From Saccharopolyspora rectivirgula DSM 43747 (GTDB taxonomy: Bacteria; Actinomycetota; Actinomycetes; Mycobacteriales; Pseudonocardiaceae), in contig NZ_AYJW01000015.1 of NCBI RefSeq assembly GCF_000497205.1, forward strand, positions 1-62,586: a stretch of DNA of 62,586 nt, in the 5' to 3' direction. A program made the position numbers and the translations under genes. The notes below the pieces were generated by a model. The model did not search any database. It worked only from the letters and a program-made list of their open reading frames with translations, and had not been told where the DNA came from. Positions 17,833 to 26,300 of this stretch are shown here, piece by piece; position 1 is the stretch's first letter, and each line of letters begins with the position of its first letter.

Positions 17833-17870
17833 GCGACAGCGTTGGTGTCACAGCGGCCAGGGAGTATCGT
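17833..17870 (+). promoter_or_regulatory. merR promoter with overlapping operator
   Basis: GCGACA-GCGTTGG-TGTCAC (17833-17851) overlaps the probable -35 TTGGTG (17842-17847). A 17-nt spacer leads to the -10 TATCGT (17865-17870), and the ATG follows 6 nt later. This suggests autoregulation and a leaderless mRNA. Confidence 0.55.
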
Positions 17871-17876
17871 TCCGGC

Positions 17877-18602
17877 ATGCTCCCAACCGCGGATGAAGAG
17901 CTCACCATCGACGAGTTGGCGGCACGTGCCGGCGTCACGGTGCGCACTGTCCGGTTCTACTCCTCGCGTGGGCTGCTCCCCCCACCGCGGCTGCGGGGCA
18001 GGCTCGGCCTCTACGGCCGGGACCACCTCGCGCGGCTGGAGCTGATCCGGGAACTGCAGGGGTTGGGCTTCACGCTCTCGGCGATCGAGCGGCACCTGGA
18101 ACGCATTCCCGCCGACGCCTCCCCCGAGGAACTGGCGCTGCAGCGGGCGTTGATCGCACCGTGGACCGAGGACCGCAGCGAAGACATCGACCGCGCCGAA
18201 CTGGACCGGCGGGCCGGGCAGCACCTCGACGACGACCGCGTCGAGAAACTGGTGGCCCTGGGCATCCTGCAACGCCTGCCCGACTCCGACCGGCTGCGCC
18301 TGCCCAGCCCGGCGATGCTCGGCGTGGGCCTGCAGATCTTGGCCCTGGACCTGCCGCTGGACATGCTGCTGGAGGCCAAGAACATCGTCTCCCAGCACAC
18401 CGCGCAGATCGCGGTGGAACTGCGGGAGCTGTTCGCCGCCAACGTGCTGCGGCCCTACGTGGAGCGGGGCCGGCCGGAGCAGGAGCGCGAGCGGGTCCGG
18501 CGCATGGCCGACCAGTTGCGCCCGCTGACCATTCAAGTGCTGGTGAACGGTTTCCAGCAGGCGGTCAACGAAGTGATCCGCAGCCACGTCGCGGACGAGT
18601 GA
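17877..18602 (+). CDS. MerR-family transcriptional regulator
   Basis: 241 residues. The winged helix-turn-helix is N-terminal (about 9-75): TIDELAARAGVTVRTVRFYSSRG, then LYGRDHLARLELIRELQGLGFTLSAIE. A long helical effector domain of unknown ligand follows, without a metal-binding Cys cluster. It is divergent from the methylacyl-CoA racemase/acyl-CoA dehydrogenase operon. The same operator pattern upstream of it, that operon and fadA suggests it senses an acyl-CoA or related catabolite. The ATG is 6 nt after TATCGT with no strong Shine-Dalgarno sequence. Confidence 0.88.
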   Translation: MLPTADEELTIDELAARAGVTVRTVRFYSSRGLLPPPRLRGRLGLYGRDHLARLELIRELQGLGFTLSAIERHLERIPADASPEELALQRALIAPWTEDRSEDIDRAELDRRAGQHLDDDRVEKLVALGILQRLPDSDRLRLPSPAMLGVGLQILALDLPLDMLLEAKNIVSQHTAQIAVELRELFAANVLRPYVERGRPEQERERVRRMADQLRPLTIQVLVNGFQQAVNEVIRSHVADE

Positions 18603-18947
18603 TCCGGCTCGCCCGCGCGTCCGGTGTCCGCACTGGACGGAATTGATCAACGCGCCGGTGATCTGCCGGAAAGTTCTTCTGCCGCAAGGGTTTTCGGCCA
18701 GTCCTCACTGGCCTGCCACCGGTCCTGGGCGCGAACACCGGGGAAAGATCCACAGCGCTGCGCCCGAGCGCTCCGCAGCGCGGCCGGACCACCCGGGTGC
18801 AGCGGGCAAAAGCGTGACGGCCAGTCAGGGCAACCGGTTGAGTGAACCACTTTCCAGTGGTCTGCGGCTGCCGGGACAGCAGACCACCGCGAAGCGGAGA
18901 TAAAGAAAAGCAGATCCCACACCTGACACACAGGAGGACCGGACGAG
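18603..18947. other. Intergenic region between merR and the SSI-type inhibitor
   Basis: A 345-nt gap with no convincing gene. GGAAAGTTCTTCTGCCGC at about 18668 may be a decayed relic of the stop-proximal repeat. Nested hairpins lie at 18847-18860 (CCACT/AGTGG) and 18857-18887 (GTGGTCTGC/GCAGACCAC) in the probable leader of the inhibitor gene. They are mutually exclusive, but their role is unknown. Confidence 0.5.
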
Positions 18948-19355
18948 ATGGCTGCATCCCGGCTGACCAGTCGCGGAATATTCCTCGCCGCAGCGCTGGC
19001 CGGTACCGCGCTGATCCCGGCGCTGGCCACCGCCGAGCAACCACAGCAACCCAGCGTCTTGCGCCTGTCGATCAGCAGTGACGCCCGCAACGAGGCCCGC
19101 ACCGCGGTGCTGATCTGCGACCCGGCCGGCGGCACCCACCCGAAGGCCACCGAGGCGTGCGCCGATCTGGACACTGTGGACGGTGATCTCGACGCGCTGG
19201 CCGCCGCCCACGCCAACACCCCGTGCCCGCTGGTGTACCGGCCGGTCACGGTCAGCGCGGAAGGTGTTTGGAACCAGCGGTCGGTGGAGTTCGAGAAGCG
19301 CTACGCCAACGCGTGCGTCGCCCAGACCTACACCGGTTCGGTGTTCGCCTTCTAG
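18948..19355 (+). CDS. Secreted subtilisin inhibitor (SSI/I16 family)
   Basis: 135 residues with AGGAGG 11 nt before the ATG. A Sec signal peptide (about 1-29: Arg-containing start, hydrophobic AAALAGTALIPALA, then ATAEQ) precedes a mature domain of about 105 residues with four cysteines (ICDP, EACAD, PCPL, NACVA), as expected for two disulfides. The reactive loop aligns as CPLVYRPV, making Leu the probable P1 residue; the conserved ending TGSVFAF is present. It should inhibit extracellular subtilisin-like proteases outside the cell. Confidence 0.9.
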   Translation: MAASRLTSRGIFLAAALAGTALIPALATAEQPQQPSVLRLSISSDARNEARTAVLICDPAGGTHPKATEACADLDTVDGDLDALAAAHANTPCPLVYRPVTVSAEGVWNQRSVEFEKRYANACVAQTYTGSVFAF

Positions 19356-19425
19356 CTCCCTCCCGGGTACCGGCCCGCAGTTGACCAGCCCGGCGTCCCG
19401 GTGGCGCCCGCACTATCGTGACGGC

Positions 19426-19815
19426 ATGGTCACCGGACCGCGGGAAGGGGATCCGCGGTGGCCGCGGCGGCTCTACGGAGTCGGCAGCGACCCGGACCCC
19501 AGGTTCACGCTCGCCAACGAACGCACGTTCCTCGCGTGGATCCGGACCTCGCTGGCCTTGATGGCCTCCGGCGTGGGGGTGGAATCGCTCAACGCGGTCG
19601 CCACCCCTTCCCCGCTGCGCACGGTGCTGGCCGTCGTGCTGCTGCTGAGCGGGGTGCTCGCGGCGGTGACGGCCTTCACCCGGTGGTTCCGGACCGAGCG
19701 GGCGCTGCGGCGCGGGGTGTCGCTGCCCCCGTTCCAGCTGGCCCCGGTGCTGGGCTGCGGGCTCGCTCTGGTCGGGGTGGCCGCGCTGGTGCTGTTGCTG
19801 GTGACGGGGATCTGA
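19426..19815 (+). CDS. DUF202 (YidH-like) membrane protein
   Basis: 129 residues. The N-terminal NERTFLAWIRTSLALMASGVG signature of DUF202 is followed by two more membrane segments (three in all). Start ATG 19426: TATCGT lies exactly 6 nt upstream and no ribosome site is seen, suggesting a leaderless mRNA. The stop is 1 nt before the next DUF202 gene, so the two are one unit. Function unknown. Confidence 0.82.
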   Translation: MVTGPREGDPRWPRRLYGVGSDPDPRFTLANERTFLAWIRTSLALMASGVGVESLNAVATPSPLRTVLAVVLLLSGVLAAVTAFTRWFRTERALRRGVSLPPFQLAPVLGCGLALVGVAALVLLLVTGI

Positions 19816-19816
19816 G

Positions 19817-20146
19817 GTGCCGGAGGAACCCGAACCGGTCGATCCCGGCCTGCAGTTGGAGCGGACCACGCTGGCGTGGCTGCGGACCACCCTGGCGTTC
19901 ACCGCGGTCCTGCTGGTGCTGCTGCGGCTGGTGCTGCACGTGAGCACCGCGGCCGCGGTGGCGTGCGCGGCGCTCACCCTGCCCCTGGCCGCTTCGGTGA
20001 CCGGGCTCGCCTGGCGCCGGCACATCCGCGGGTGGCGCAGTCTGCGCTCCAGCGCGCCCCTGCCCGGGGGTGGTCTTCCGGCGGCGGTGACCGCCTTGGC
20101 GGTCGGGGTCGGCTGCACCGGACTGCTCTACGTGCTGCTGCACTGA
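19817..20146 (+). CDS. DUF202 membrane protein, second of a tandem pair
   Basis: 109 residues from a GTG 1 nt after the previous stop. LQLERTTLAWLRTTLAFTAVLL is the DUF202 signature, with membrane segments at about 22-42, 46-64 and 88-108. The pair may form a heteromeric membrane protein. Function unknown. Confidence 0.8.
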   Translation: MPEEPEPVDPGLQLERTTLAWLRTTLAFTAVLLVLLRLVLHVSTAAAVACAALTLPLAASVTGLAWRRHIRGWRSLRSSAPLPGGGLPAAVTALAVGVGCTGLLYVLLH

Positions 20147-20177
20147 GCCCGGCGACGAACGCCGCCGGGAACCCGGT

Positions 20178-20220
20178 CGCGCCGGCTTGCCGGGCCGCGC
20201 TGACCCGGCAAGCCGGCGCG
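20178..20220. terminator. Bidirectional terminator between the DUF202 pair and gcvH
   Basis: A 17-bp perfect stem, CGCGCCGGCTTGCCGGG (20178-20194) with CCCGGCAAGCCGGCGCG (20204-20220) and a 9-nt loop, lies between two convergent stop codons. Confidence 0.85.
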
Positions 20221-20227
20221 AGTGTCC

Positions 20228-20599
20228 TCAGTCGCCGATGAGCTCGGAGTACTCCTGGGCGGACAGCAGCTTGCCCTTGCTGGTGACCCGGACTTCCAGC
20301 AGCCACCCCTTGCCGTAGGGGTCGGAGTTGAGCAGCGCCGGGTCGTCGACCGCGTCCTGGTTGATCGCGGTGACCTCACCGGTGACCGGGGAGAAGAGGT
20401 CGCTGACCGACTTGGTGGATTCCAGCTCCCCGCAGGCCTGCCCGGCTTCCACCTGCTCGCCGACTTCGGGCAGCTGCACGAAGACGATGTCCCCGAGCGC
20501 TTCGGCGGCGTGCTCGGTGATGCCGACCCGCACCTGCTCGCCGTTGTCTTCAACCCACTCGTGCTCTTCGGTGTACTGCAGGTTTTCCGGTACGGACAT
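20228..20599 (-). CDS. gcvH: Glycine cleavage system H protein
   Basis: 123 residues. The lipoyl-lysine site [15 protein letters not shown] (Lys63) is intact, as are the flanking [17 protein letters not shown] and [11 protein letters not shown]. It carries the aminomethyl group between GcvP and GcvT. It is a single-gene unit here: gcvT and gcvP are not in the window. A tandem glycine riboswitch fills its leader, so expression should respond to glycine. Confidence 0.95.
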   Translation of the reverse strand: MSVPENLQYTEEHEWVEDNGEQVRVGITEHAAEALGDIVFVQLPEVGEQVEAGQACGELESTKSVSDLFSPVTGEVTAINQDAVDDPALLNSDPYGKGWLLEVRVTSKGKLLSAQEYSELIGD

Positions 20600-20645
20600 A
20601 GGGAGGCTCCGCTGTGGTCGAAGGGCATGACTGCCCGTGGTTTCC

Positions 20646-20832
20646 AGGGCCTCCCCACTCTGTTGCGGAACCTGAGAGCTTCACCGCGGTTGGCGGTTTG
20701 CACCGTGGGTGGCGGGACGTCGCTGACCCGCGCTTTCCAGAGTCGCCTCTCCCGAGCGGTCACGGGGCCTGAGAGTTTGCGGGGAGTCTTGCTCCTTCGG
20801 CGCCTGCCGGTGGTCGGCAGGTCTCTCCCGCC
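20646..20832 (-). promoter_or_regulatory. Tandem glycine riboswitch (gcvT class) upstream of gcvH
   Basis: Read on the minus strand, aptamer 1 begins GGGAGAG (20827) and carries the conserved GCGCCGAAGGAGCAA and AAACTCTCAGGC (ending about 20768), followed by ACTCTGGAAAGC. Aptamer 2 carries CACGGTGCAAACCG and GCTCTCAGGTTCC and ends with ACAGAG at about 20654. Both cores match the glycine-aptamer consensus, and the two are joined by a short linker as in cooperative tandem switches. The 3' end is about 45 nt before the gcvH ATG, so translational control, or a terminator too weak for me to see, is possible. Confidence 0.9.
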
Positions 20833-20872
20833 CGGGGTCGTCGGCCGGTATGCGGTTGTTCAATGCCCCCAA

Positions 20873-20900
20873 AGAGTAAGGATCCCAGCGGTGCTGTCAA
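20873..20900 (-). promoter_or_regulatory. Promoter of the glycine riboswitch/gcvH transcript
   Basis: On the minus strand TTGACA (20900-20895), a 16-nt spacer, then TACTCT (20878-20873). The predicted start is about 20866, roughly 35 nt before the first aptamer. Confidence 0.7.
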
Positions 20901-21340
20901 GGTCGTCCCGATCCGCAGCGGAGAACCCGCGTTCGGCCGCCGAACACCGGCACCTGAGGTGATCGGGGCGGCACGCCGGGTGAGAACGAACCGGACCGCT
21001 GAACGGGGTCACCCGTGGGCCCGGTGATCGACACGTGCTGAACACGAGAAGGGGCGGCCCGCTCAACCGGCCTGGGGGGCACCGGGAGCAGGCCGCCAAC
21101 TCCAGTGTAGGGCACTTTTCGCGTTTTCCGACGGCAATGCGCGGACTCCAGGCCAGGTTTTGCCAGCTCGACCGAGGATTGCCCGAAAGAGCGAAAGTGG
21201 TCTGTTCTGCGGTGACCCCGGGTAGTTCCGCTGTTCCGCTCCCCACGGCTCGCCGGCTGCCCCCGGCTCCCGACCACCGCGCCCGCGGTGTCCGGCAGGA
21301 TAGGGGCCGGTTCGCGCGAACGGCGACGTTGGAGGAGCGA
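20901..21340. other. Intergenic region upstream of the ABC-2 transporter
   Basis: 440 nt with no gene. I see only a possible -10 (TAGGGG near 21301) and the GGAGGAG ribosome site of the ABC ATPase gene at its right edge. Confidence 0.5.
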
Positions 21341-22324
21341 GTGCACGACGGCAGCGGCCGAATCGTTGTGCAAGGGCTGAGCAAGAGCTTCGGGCCGGTG
21401 CAAGCGGTGCAGGACCTGAGCTTCACGGTGGAGCCCGGCACGGTGACCGGTTTCCTCGGCCCCAACGGGTCGGGCAAGACGACCACGCTCCGGATGATCC
21501 TGGGGTTGGTGAAACCCACCGCCGGAACGGCGACGATCAACGGTGTTCCCTTCCACCAGCTGCCCAACCCCGGCACGGTGGTGGGCGCGGTGCTGGAGGC
21601 GCAGAGCTTCCACCCCGGGCGCACCGCCCGCAACCACCTGCGCTGCTACGCGGCGGCGATGGGCCTCCCCGACGAGCAGGCGGACCGGGTGTTGGAGCTG
21701 GTCGGCCTGGCCAGCGTGGGCAGCAGACCGGTGTCCGGTTTCTCGCTGGGCATGCGGCAGCGGCTCGCCCTGGCCACCGCCCTGCTGGGAGACCCGCAGG
21801 TGCTGGTGCTGGACGAGCCGGCCAACGGGTTGGACCCGGAGGGCATCGCGTGGCTGCGCAACTTCCTGCGCGCCTTCGCCGCCAACGGCCGCACCGTGCT
21901 GGTCTCCAGCCACTTGCTGCGCGAGATGGAGCACACCGTGGACAGCGTGGTGATCATCAGCCGCGGCCAGTGCGTGTACGACGGGCGGTTGGACGATCTG
22001 CGGGCGGCGCAGCGCTCGCGGGCGCTGGTGCAAGCCTCCGACCCGAACCGGTTGGTGGAGAAGCTGCAGGAGGCCGGGCTGGAGGTGGAGTTCCTGGCCG
22101 ATGGCAGGCTCGCCGTCAACAACGCCGACTCCCGCACGGTCGCCGACCTGGCGTTGGAGGCCGGGGTCGCGCTGTACGCGATGCAGGACGAACACGTCGA
22201 TCTCGAGCAGGTGTTTTTCCAGTTGACCAGTGGACAGCACAGCGCAAGCCCGCAGGTGCCGCCCCAGCAGTGGGGGCCCGGCCACCAGCCCGGCCAGCCG
22301 GGCAATCCCGGGGGGTATGCCTGA
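21341..22324 (+). CDS. ABC transporter ATP-binding protein (ABC-2 exporter)
   Basis: 327 residues from the GTG at 21341, chosen for GGAGGAG 4 nt upstream; the open frame further upstream has no support. Walker A GPNGSGKTT (about 40-48), signature FSLGMRQRLALA (the common LSxGMRQR variant), Walker B VLVLDEPANGLDP and the SSHLLREMEH switch region are all present. The C-terminus is a Gln/Pro/Gly-rich tail. It overlaps the permease start as TGATG. The substrate is unknown; this ATPase class often drives drug, bacteriocin or lipid export. Confidence 0.92.
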   Translation: MHDGSGRIVVQGLSKSFGPVQAVQDLSFTVEPGTVTGFLGPNGSGKTTTLRMILGLVKPTAGTATINGVPFHQLPNPGTVVGAVLEAQSFHPGRTARNHLRCYAAAMGLPDEQADRVLELVGLASVGSRPVSGFSLGMRQRLALATALLGDPQVLVLDEPANGLDPEGIAWLRNFLRAFAANGRTVLVSSHLLREMEHTVDSVVIISRGQCVYDGRLDDLRAAQRSRALVQASDPNRLVEKLQEAGLEVEFLADGRLAVNNADSRTVADLALEAGVALYAMQDEHVDLEQVFFQLTSGQHSASPQVPPQQWGPGHQPGQPGNPGGYA

Positions 22325-23175
22325 TGGTCACCGCGCTGGTTCGTTCGGAGTTCCGCAAGATCTTCACGGTCAACCTGTGGTGGGCGCTGCTCATCCCGGT
22401 GGCCCTGTTGAGCTTCGGCGCCGGGTGGTTCGGCACCGCGGTGGGCACGATCAGCGAACTGGAGCGGTCGCTGGGGCGGCCGCTGCCGCTGGGGTTGTTG
22501 ACCGTGTCGATGTCGACGAACTTCTCCACGATCTTCGCCGTGCTGTTCGGTGCGCTGGCCGTCGCCGGGGAGCACCGGAACAAGAGCATCACCACCACGT
22601 ATTTGACCGGCAACCCGCGGGGCGCGGTGTTCGGCGCGAAGCTGATCGCCTACAGCGCCGTGGGCGCGCTGTACGGGGTGGTCAACGTGGTGTGCGCGAG
22701 CTTGGGCGGCTTGCTGGGCGCCGGTCTGGACGGGTTCGGTGATCCGCTGGACTGGTTCGCCGTCGGCGGTGCCGGGCTGTTGGCGATGGTGCTGTGGACG
22801 GTGCTGGGCGTTGGTTTCGGCGCCCTGATCGGCAACGCGGTGCTGGCGGTGGTGGTGCCGCTGCTGTACAAGTTCGTCGTCGAGTTCATCATTTCGACGT
22901 TCTTGGCCGGCACCGATGCCAGCGGGGTGGCCGCATACCTGCCGGGGGCGGCCGGCAACGGTGTTGTCGGCAACTTGGCGGTGCCGATCTTCGTCGAGGC
23001 GGTGGCCGGGCCGGACGAGCCGTTCATCCCCCGTGAGGTGTTCGAGCTGCTGCACTTCTTCTTCGGCGGCAGCTACGGGCAGGGGTGGTGGTTGAGCGTG
23101 CTGGTGTTCCTGGCCTACGCCGCGGGGTTCGCGCTGGCCGGCTGGGCGGTGAGCCGCCAGCGGGACATCACCTGA
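22324..23175 (+). CDS. ABC-2 type permease
   Basis: 283 residues, with about six membrane segments. It begins VTALVRSEFRKIFTVNLWWALL, typical of ABC-2 permeases, and contains the FGALAVAGEHRNKSITTTYLTGNPR loop. It is translationally coupled to the ATPase (TGATG overlap), and the two form the exporter. A degenerate palindromic repeat follows its stop. Confidence 0.9.
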   Translation: MVTALVRSEFRKIFTVNLWWALLIPVALLSFGAGWFGTAVGTISELERSLGRPLPLGLLTVSMSTNFSTIFAVLFGALAVAGEHRNKSITTTYLTGNPRGAVFGAKLIAYSAVGALYGVVNVVCASLGGLLGAGLDGFGDPLDWFAVGGAGLLAMVLWTVLGVGFGALIGNAVLAVVVPLLYKFVVEFIISTFLAGTDASGVAAYLPGAAGNGVVGNLAVPIFVEAVAGPDEPFIPREVFELLHFFFGGSYGQGWWLSVLVFLAYAAGFALAGWAVSRQRDIT

Positions 23176-23181
23176 CGGCGA

Positions 23182-23223
23182 GGGGACTTTTCTGCCGGCT
23201 CCGCCGGTGGAGGTCGCTTCCCT
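23182..23223. repeat. Degenerate stop-proximal palindrome, copy 4
   Basis: The left arm GGGGACTTTTCTGCCGGC matches the repeat core, while the right half (GCCGG, then AGG and TTCCC) is eroded. It begins 6 nt after the permease stop. Confidence 0.55.
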
Positions 23224-23324
23224 GACCCGCTCCCCCGTTGTGCGGTGGGGTTCGTCACCTTCGGTCATGAACGTCACCAAGTCGCGGCGCCTGCGGCTCG
23301 CTGGTGGCGGCATAACCTGGCGTC

Positions 23325-26300
23325 GTGAGCGACTCCGGTAGTGCGCGGACCGTGTCCGGTGGTTGGATCCGTCGTCTCGCCGCTGCTTGTTGGCGGCACC
23401 CCGCTGCGCTGTTGCTGGCGGTGGGGGCTTCGGTCACCGCGGTGGGGCTGGAGGCGCTGGCCCCGCTGTTGACCAAGGTGGCGGTGGACGATGCGGTTCG
23501 GGGCCGCACCGACCAGCTGTGGTGGGTCGTGCTGGCGCTGCTGGGGCTGGGGGTGTTCCGGTTCGCGGCCGCGTTCGTCCGCCGCTACAGCGCGGGGCGG
23601 TTGGCCGCCAACGTGCAGCACGATCTGCGGCGCGCGGTGTTCGCCACGGTGCAGCGGTTGGACGGGGGCAAGCAGGACGCGTTGCGCACCGGGCAGGTGG
23701 TGTCCCGGTCGATCAGCGACCTGCAGTTGATCAACGCGCTGTTGTCGATGTTCCCGCTGGCGGCCGGCACCGCGGTGCTGGCGGTGTTCGCGCTGGCGGC
23801 GATGCTGTGGTTGTCCCCGCTGCTGACCGTGGTGGCGTTGATCGTGGCGCCGCTGATCGGGGTGGTTTCGGCGCGCAGCAAGAAGCGCTTGTTCCCGGCG
23901 ACCTGGTCGGCGCAGCAGCGGGCGGCGGACATCGCCCAGCAGGTCGAGGAGACCGTGACCGGGGTTCGGGTGGTGAAGGGGTTCGGCCAGGAGTCCCGGG
24001 AGGTTTCCCGGATGGAGGGCCGGGCCCGCCGGTTGTTCGCGGAGCGGATGCGTTCGGCGCGGATCAGTTCGCTGCCGGCGGCCAGTTTGTCGTCGCTCCC
24101 GCTGGCCGGGCAGGTCGGTGTGCTGGGCCTGGGTGGCTGGATGGCGCTGCAGGGCCAGGTGAGCATCGGCACGTTCGTGGCGTTCACCGGGTATGTGGCG
24201 ATGCTGGCCTCCCCGGCCCGGATGCTCTCCAGCCTGGTGGTGCAGGCCCAGTTGGCTCGGGCTGGGGTGGAGCGGATCCACGAGCTGCTGGACGCGCAGC
24301 CGGAGGTGCGGGAGAAGAGCGGTGCTGTGCCGCTGCCGGACGGTCCGCTGCAGGTGGAGCTGGAGGACGTCACGTTCGGCTACACCCGGGACCAGCCGGT
24401 GCTGCGGGAGGTGTCGCTGCGGGTGCGCCCCGGGGAGACGGTGGCGCTGGTGGGCCCGGCGGGGTCCGGCAAGTCCACGGTGTCGCTGCTGCTGCCCCGC
24501 TTCTACGACGTGCATTCGGGGCGGATCGCGCTGGGCCGGACTGGGCAGCCGGGGTTGGACGTGCGGGATTTGCAGCTCGATTCGCTGCGCTCGGCGGTGG
24601 GCGTGGTGTTCGAGGAGGCGTTCCTGTTCTCCGACACCATTCGCGGCAACATCGCCTACGGGCGGCCGGACGCCTCCGAGGAGGAGGTGGTGGCTGCGGC
24701 GAAGGCCGCGGAGGCGCACGAGTTCATCAGCGCGCTGCCGGACGGCTACGACACGCTGGTGGGTGAGCGCGGGCTGACGTTGTCGGGTGGGCAGCGGCAG
24801 CGGATCGCGCTGGCGCGGGCGCTGCTGTCGGATCCGCGGGTGCTGGTGCTCGACGACGCGACTTCGGCGGTGGACGCGGCGACCGAGGCCGCGATCCACG
24901 GCACGCTGCGGTCGGTGACGGCGGAGCGCACCACGCTGTTGGTGGCGCACCGGCGGTCGACGTTGGCGTTGGCGGACCGGATCGCGGTGCTCGACCGGGG
25001 ACGGGTGGTCGATGTGGGCACCCAAGAGGAGTTGCTGGAGCGCTGCGAGTTGTTCCGGGCGCTGCTGGCCGGTTCTGGGGAGTCCATCGATCGCCGGTTC
25101 GTTCCGGAGGCGTCGGACCGGCAGGGGGTCACCGCGGAGTTGTGGCCGGAGCCGGAGCCGGAGGATCCGGTGGCTGCGGGTCCGGCCGCGGCGGTGCCGG
25201 GCAAGCACGGGATCAGCAAGGCGTCGATGCCGCCGACCCCGGAGCTGCTGGAGGGGGTGCGGAGTCTTCCGCCGGCCACCGATCAGCCGCGGCGGGGGCC
25301 GGTCGATCCGACCGCGGACGATCCGGATTTCCGGTTGTCGAAGCTGTTCGGTTCGATCCGTTGGGGCATTGCTCTGACGGTGGCGCTGGTGGCCGGGGAC
25401 GCGTTGGTGTCGGTGGTGTTGCCGACGCTGGTGCGCTACGGCGTGGATGCCGGGGTCGGTGCTGGTGACCCGGGCACGTTGTGGTTGTTGACGGCGGCTG
25501 CTGGGCTGCTGGTGGGGTTGGGTTGGTTGGTGGTGCGGGCGCAGACGGTGGTCGCTGCCCGGACCGGGGAGACCTTGCTCTACCAGTTGCGGTTGCGCAG
25601 TTACGCGCATTTGCAGCGGTTGGGGTTGGACTACTTCGAGCGGGAGTTGTCCGGGCGGATCATGACCCGGATGACCACTGACGTCGACGCGTTGTCGTCG
25701 TTCCTGCAGACGGGGTTGGCGACGTTCGTGGTCAGTTCGCTGACGCTGGTCGGGATCGCGGGGGCGCTGCTGGCCACGGATCTGCCGTTGGCGCTGGTGG
25801 CGATGTCGGTGCTGCCGGTGCTGGTGGTGGCGACGGTGGTGTTCCGGCGGGTGTCGAAGCGGGCTTATGCGGAGGCTCGGGAGCGGGTCAGCACGGTCAA
25901 CGCCGATCTGCAGGAGAACGTGGCGGGGCTGCGGGTGGCCCAGGCGCACCGTCGGGAGCGGTTGGCCGCGCGCCGGTTCGCGCAGCGCAGTGATGCTTAT
26001 CGGCGGTCGCGGCTGCGGGCCCAGTTGTACATCTCGCTCTACTTCCCGTTCGTGGCGTTCTTGTCCGAGGTGGCGTTGGCCGCGGTCGTGGGTGTGGGCG
26101 CGGCCCGGGTGGCCGAGGGCCGGTTGACGGCCGGGGTGCTGGTGGCGTTCTTGCTGTACTTGAACTTGTTCTTCTCCCCGGTGCAGCAGCTGTCCAGTGT
26201 TTTCGACTCGTACCAGCAGGCGAGCGTGGGGTTGCGGCGGATCGCCGAGCTGCTGCGGACGCCGACGTCGGTGCCGCCGGCGCGGAAGCCGGTGGAGGTT

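Larger units (their letters stand above)
17566..17876. other. Divergent regulatory region (racemase operon/merR)
   Basis: A 311-nt gap with no gene. It holds two variants of the TGGTGTCAC operator (17619-17637 and 17833-17851), a perfect TCACATGTGA palindrome (17634-17643) and the merR -10 element TATCGT. The middle (about 17650-17820) shows nothing else I can name. Confidence 0.7.

Noticed and set aside
18661-18720. Possible extra copy of the stop-proximal repeat (GGAAAGTTCTTCTGCCGC)
   Set aside because: Only one weak arm is present; too eroded to count as a copy.
20128-20763. A 211-codon frame covering gcvH and its leader on the minus strand
   Set aside because: The leader part is the glycine riboswitch and the rest is gcvH in another frame.
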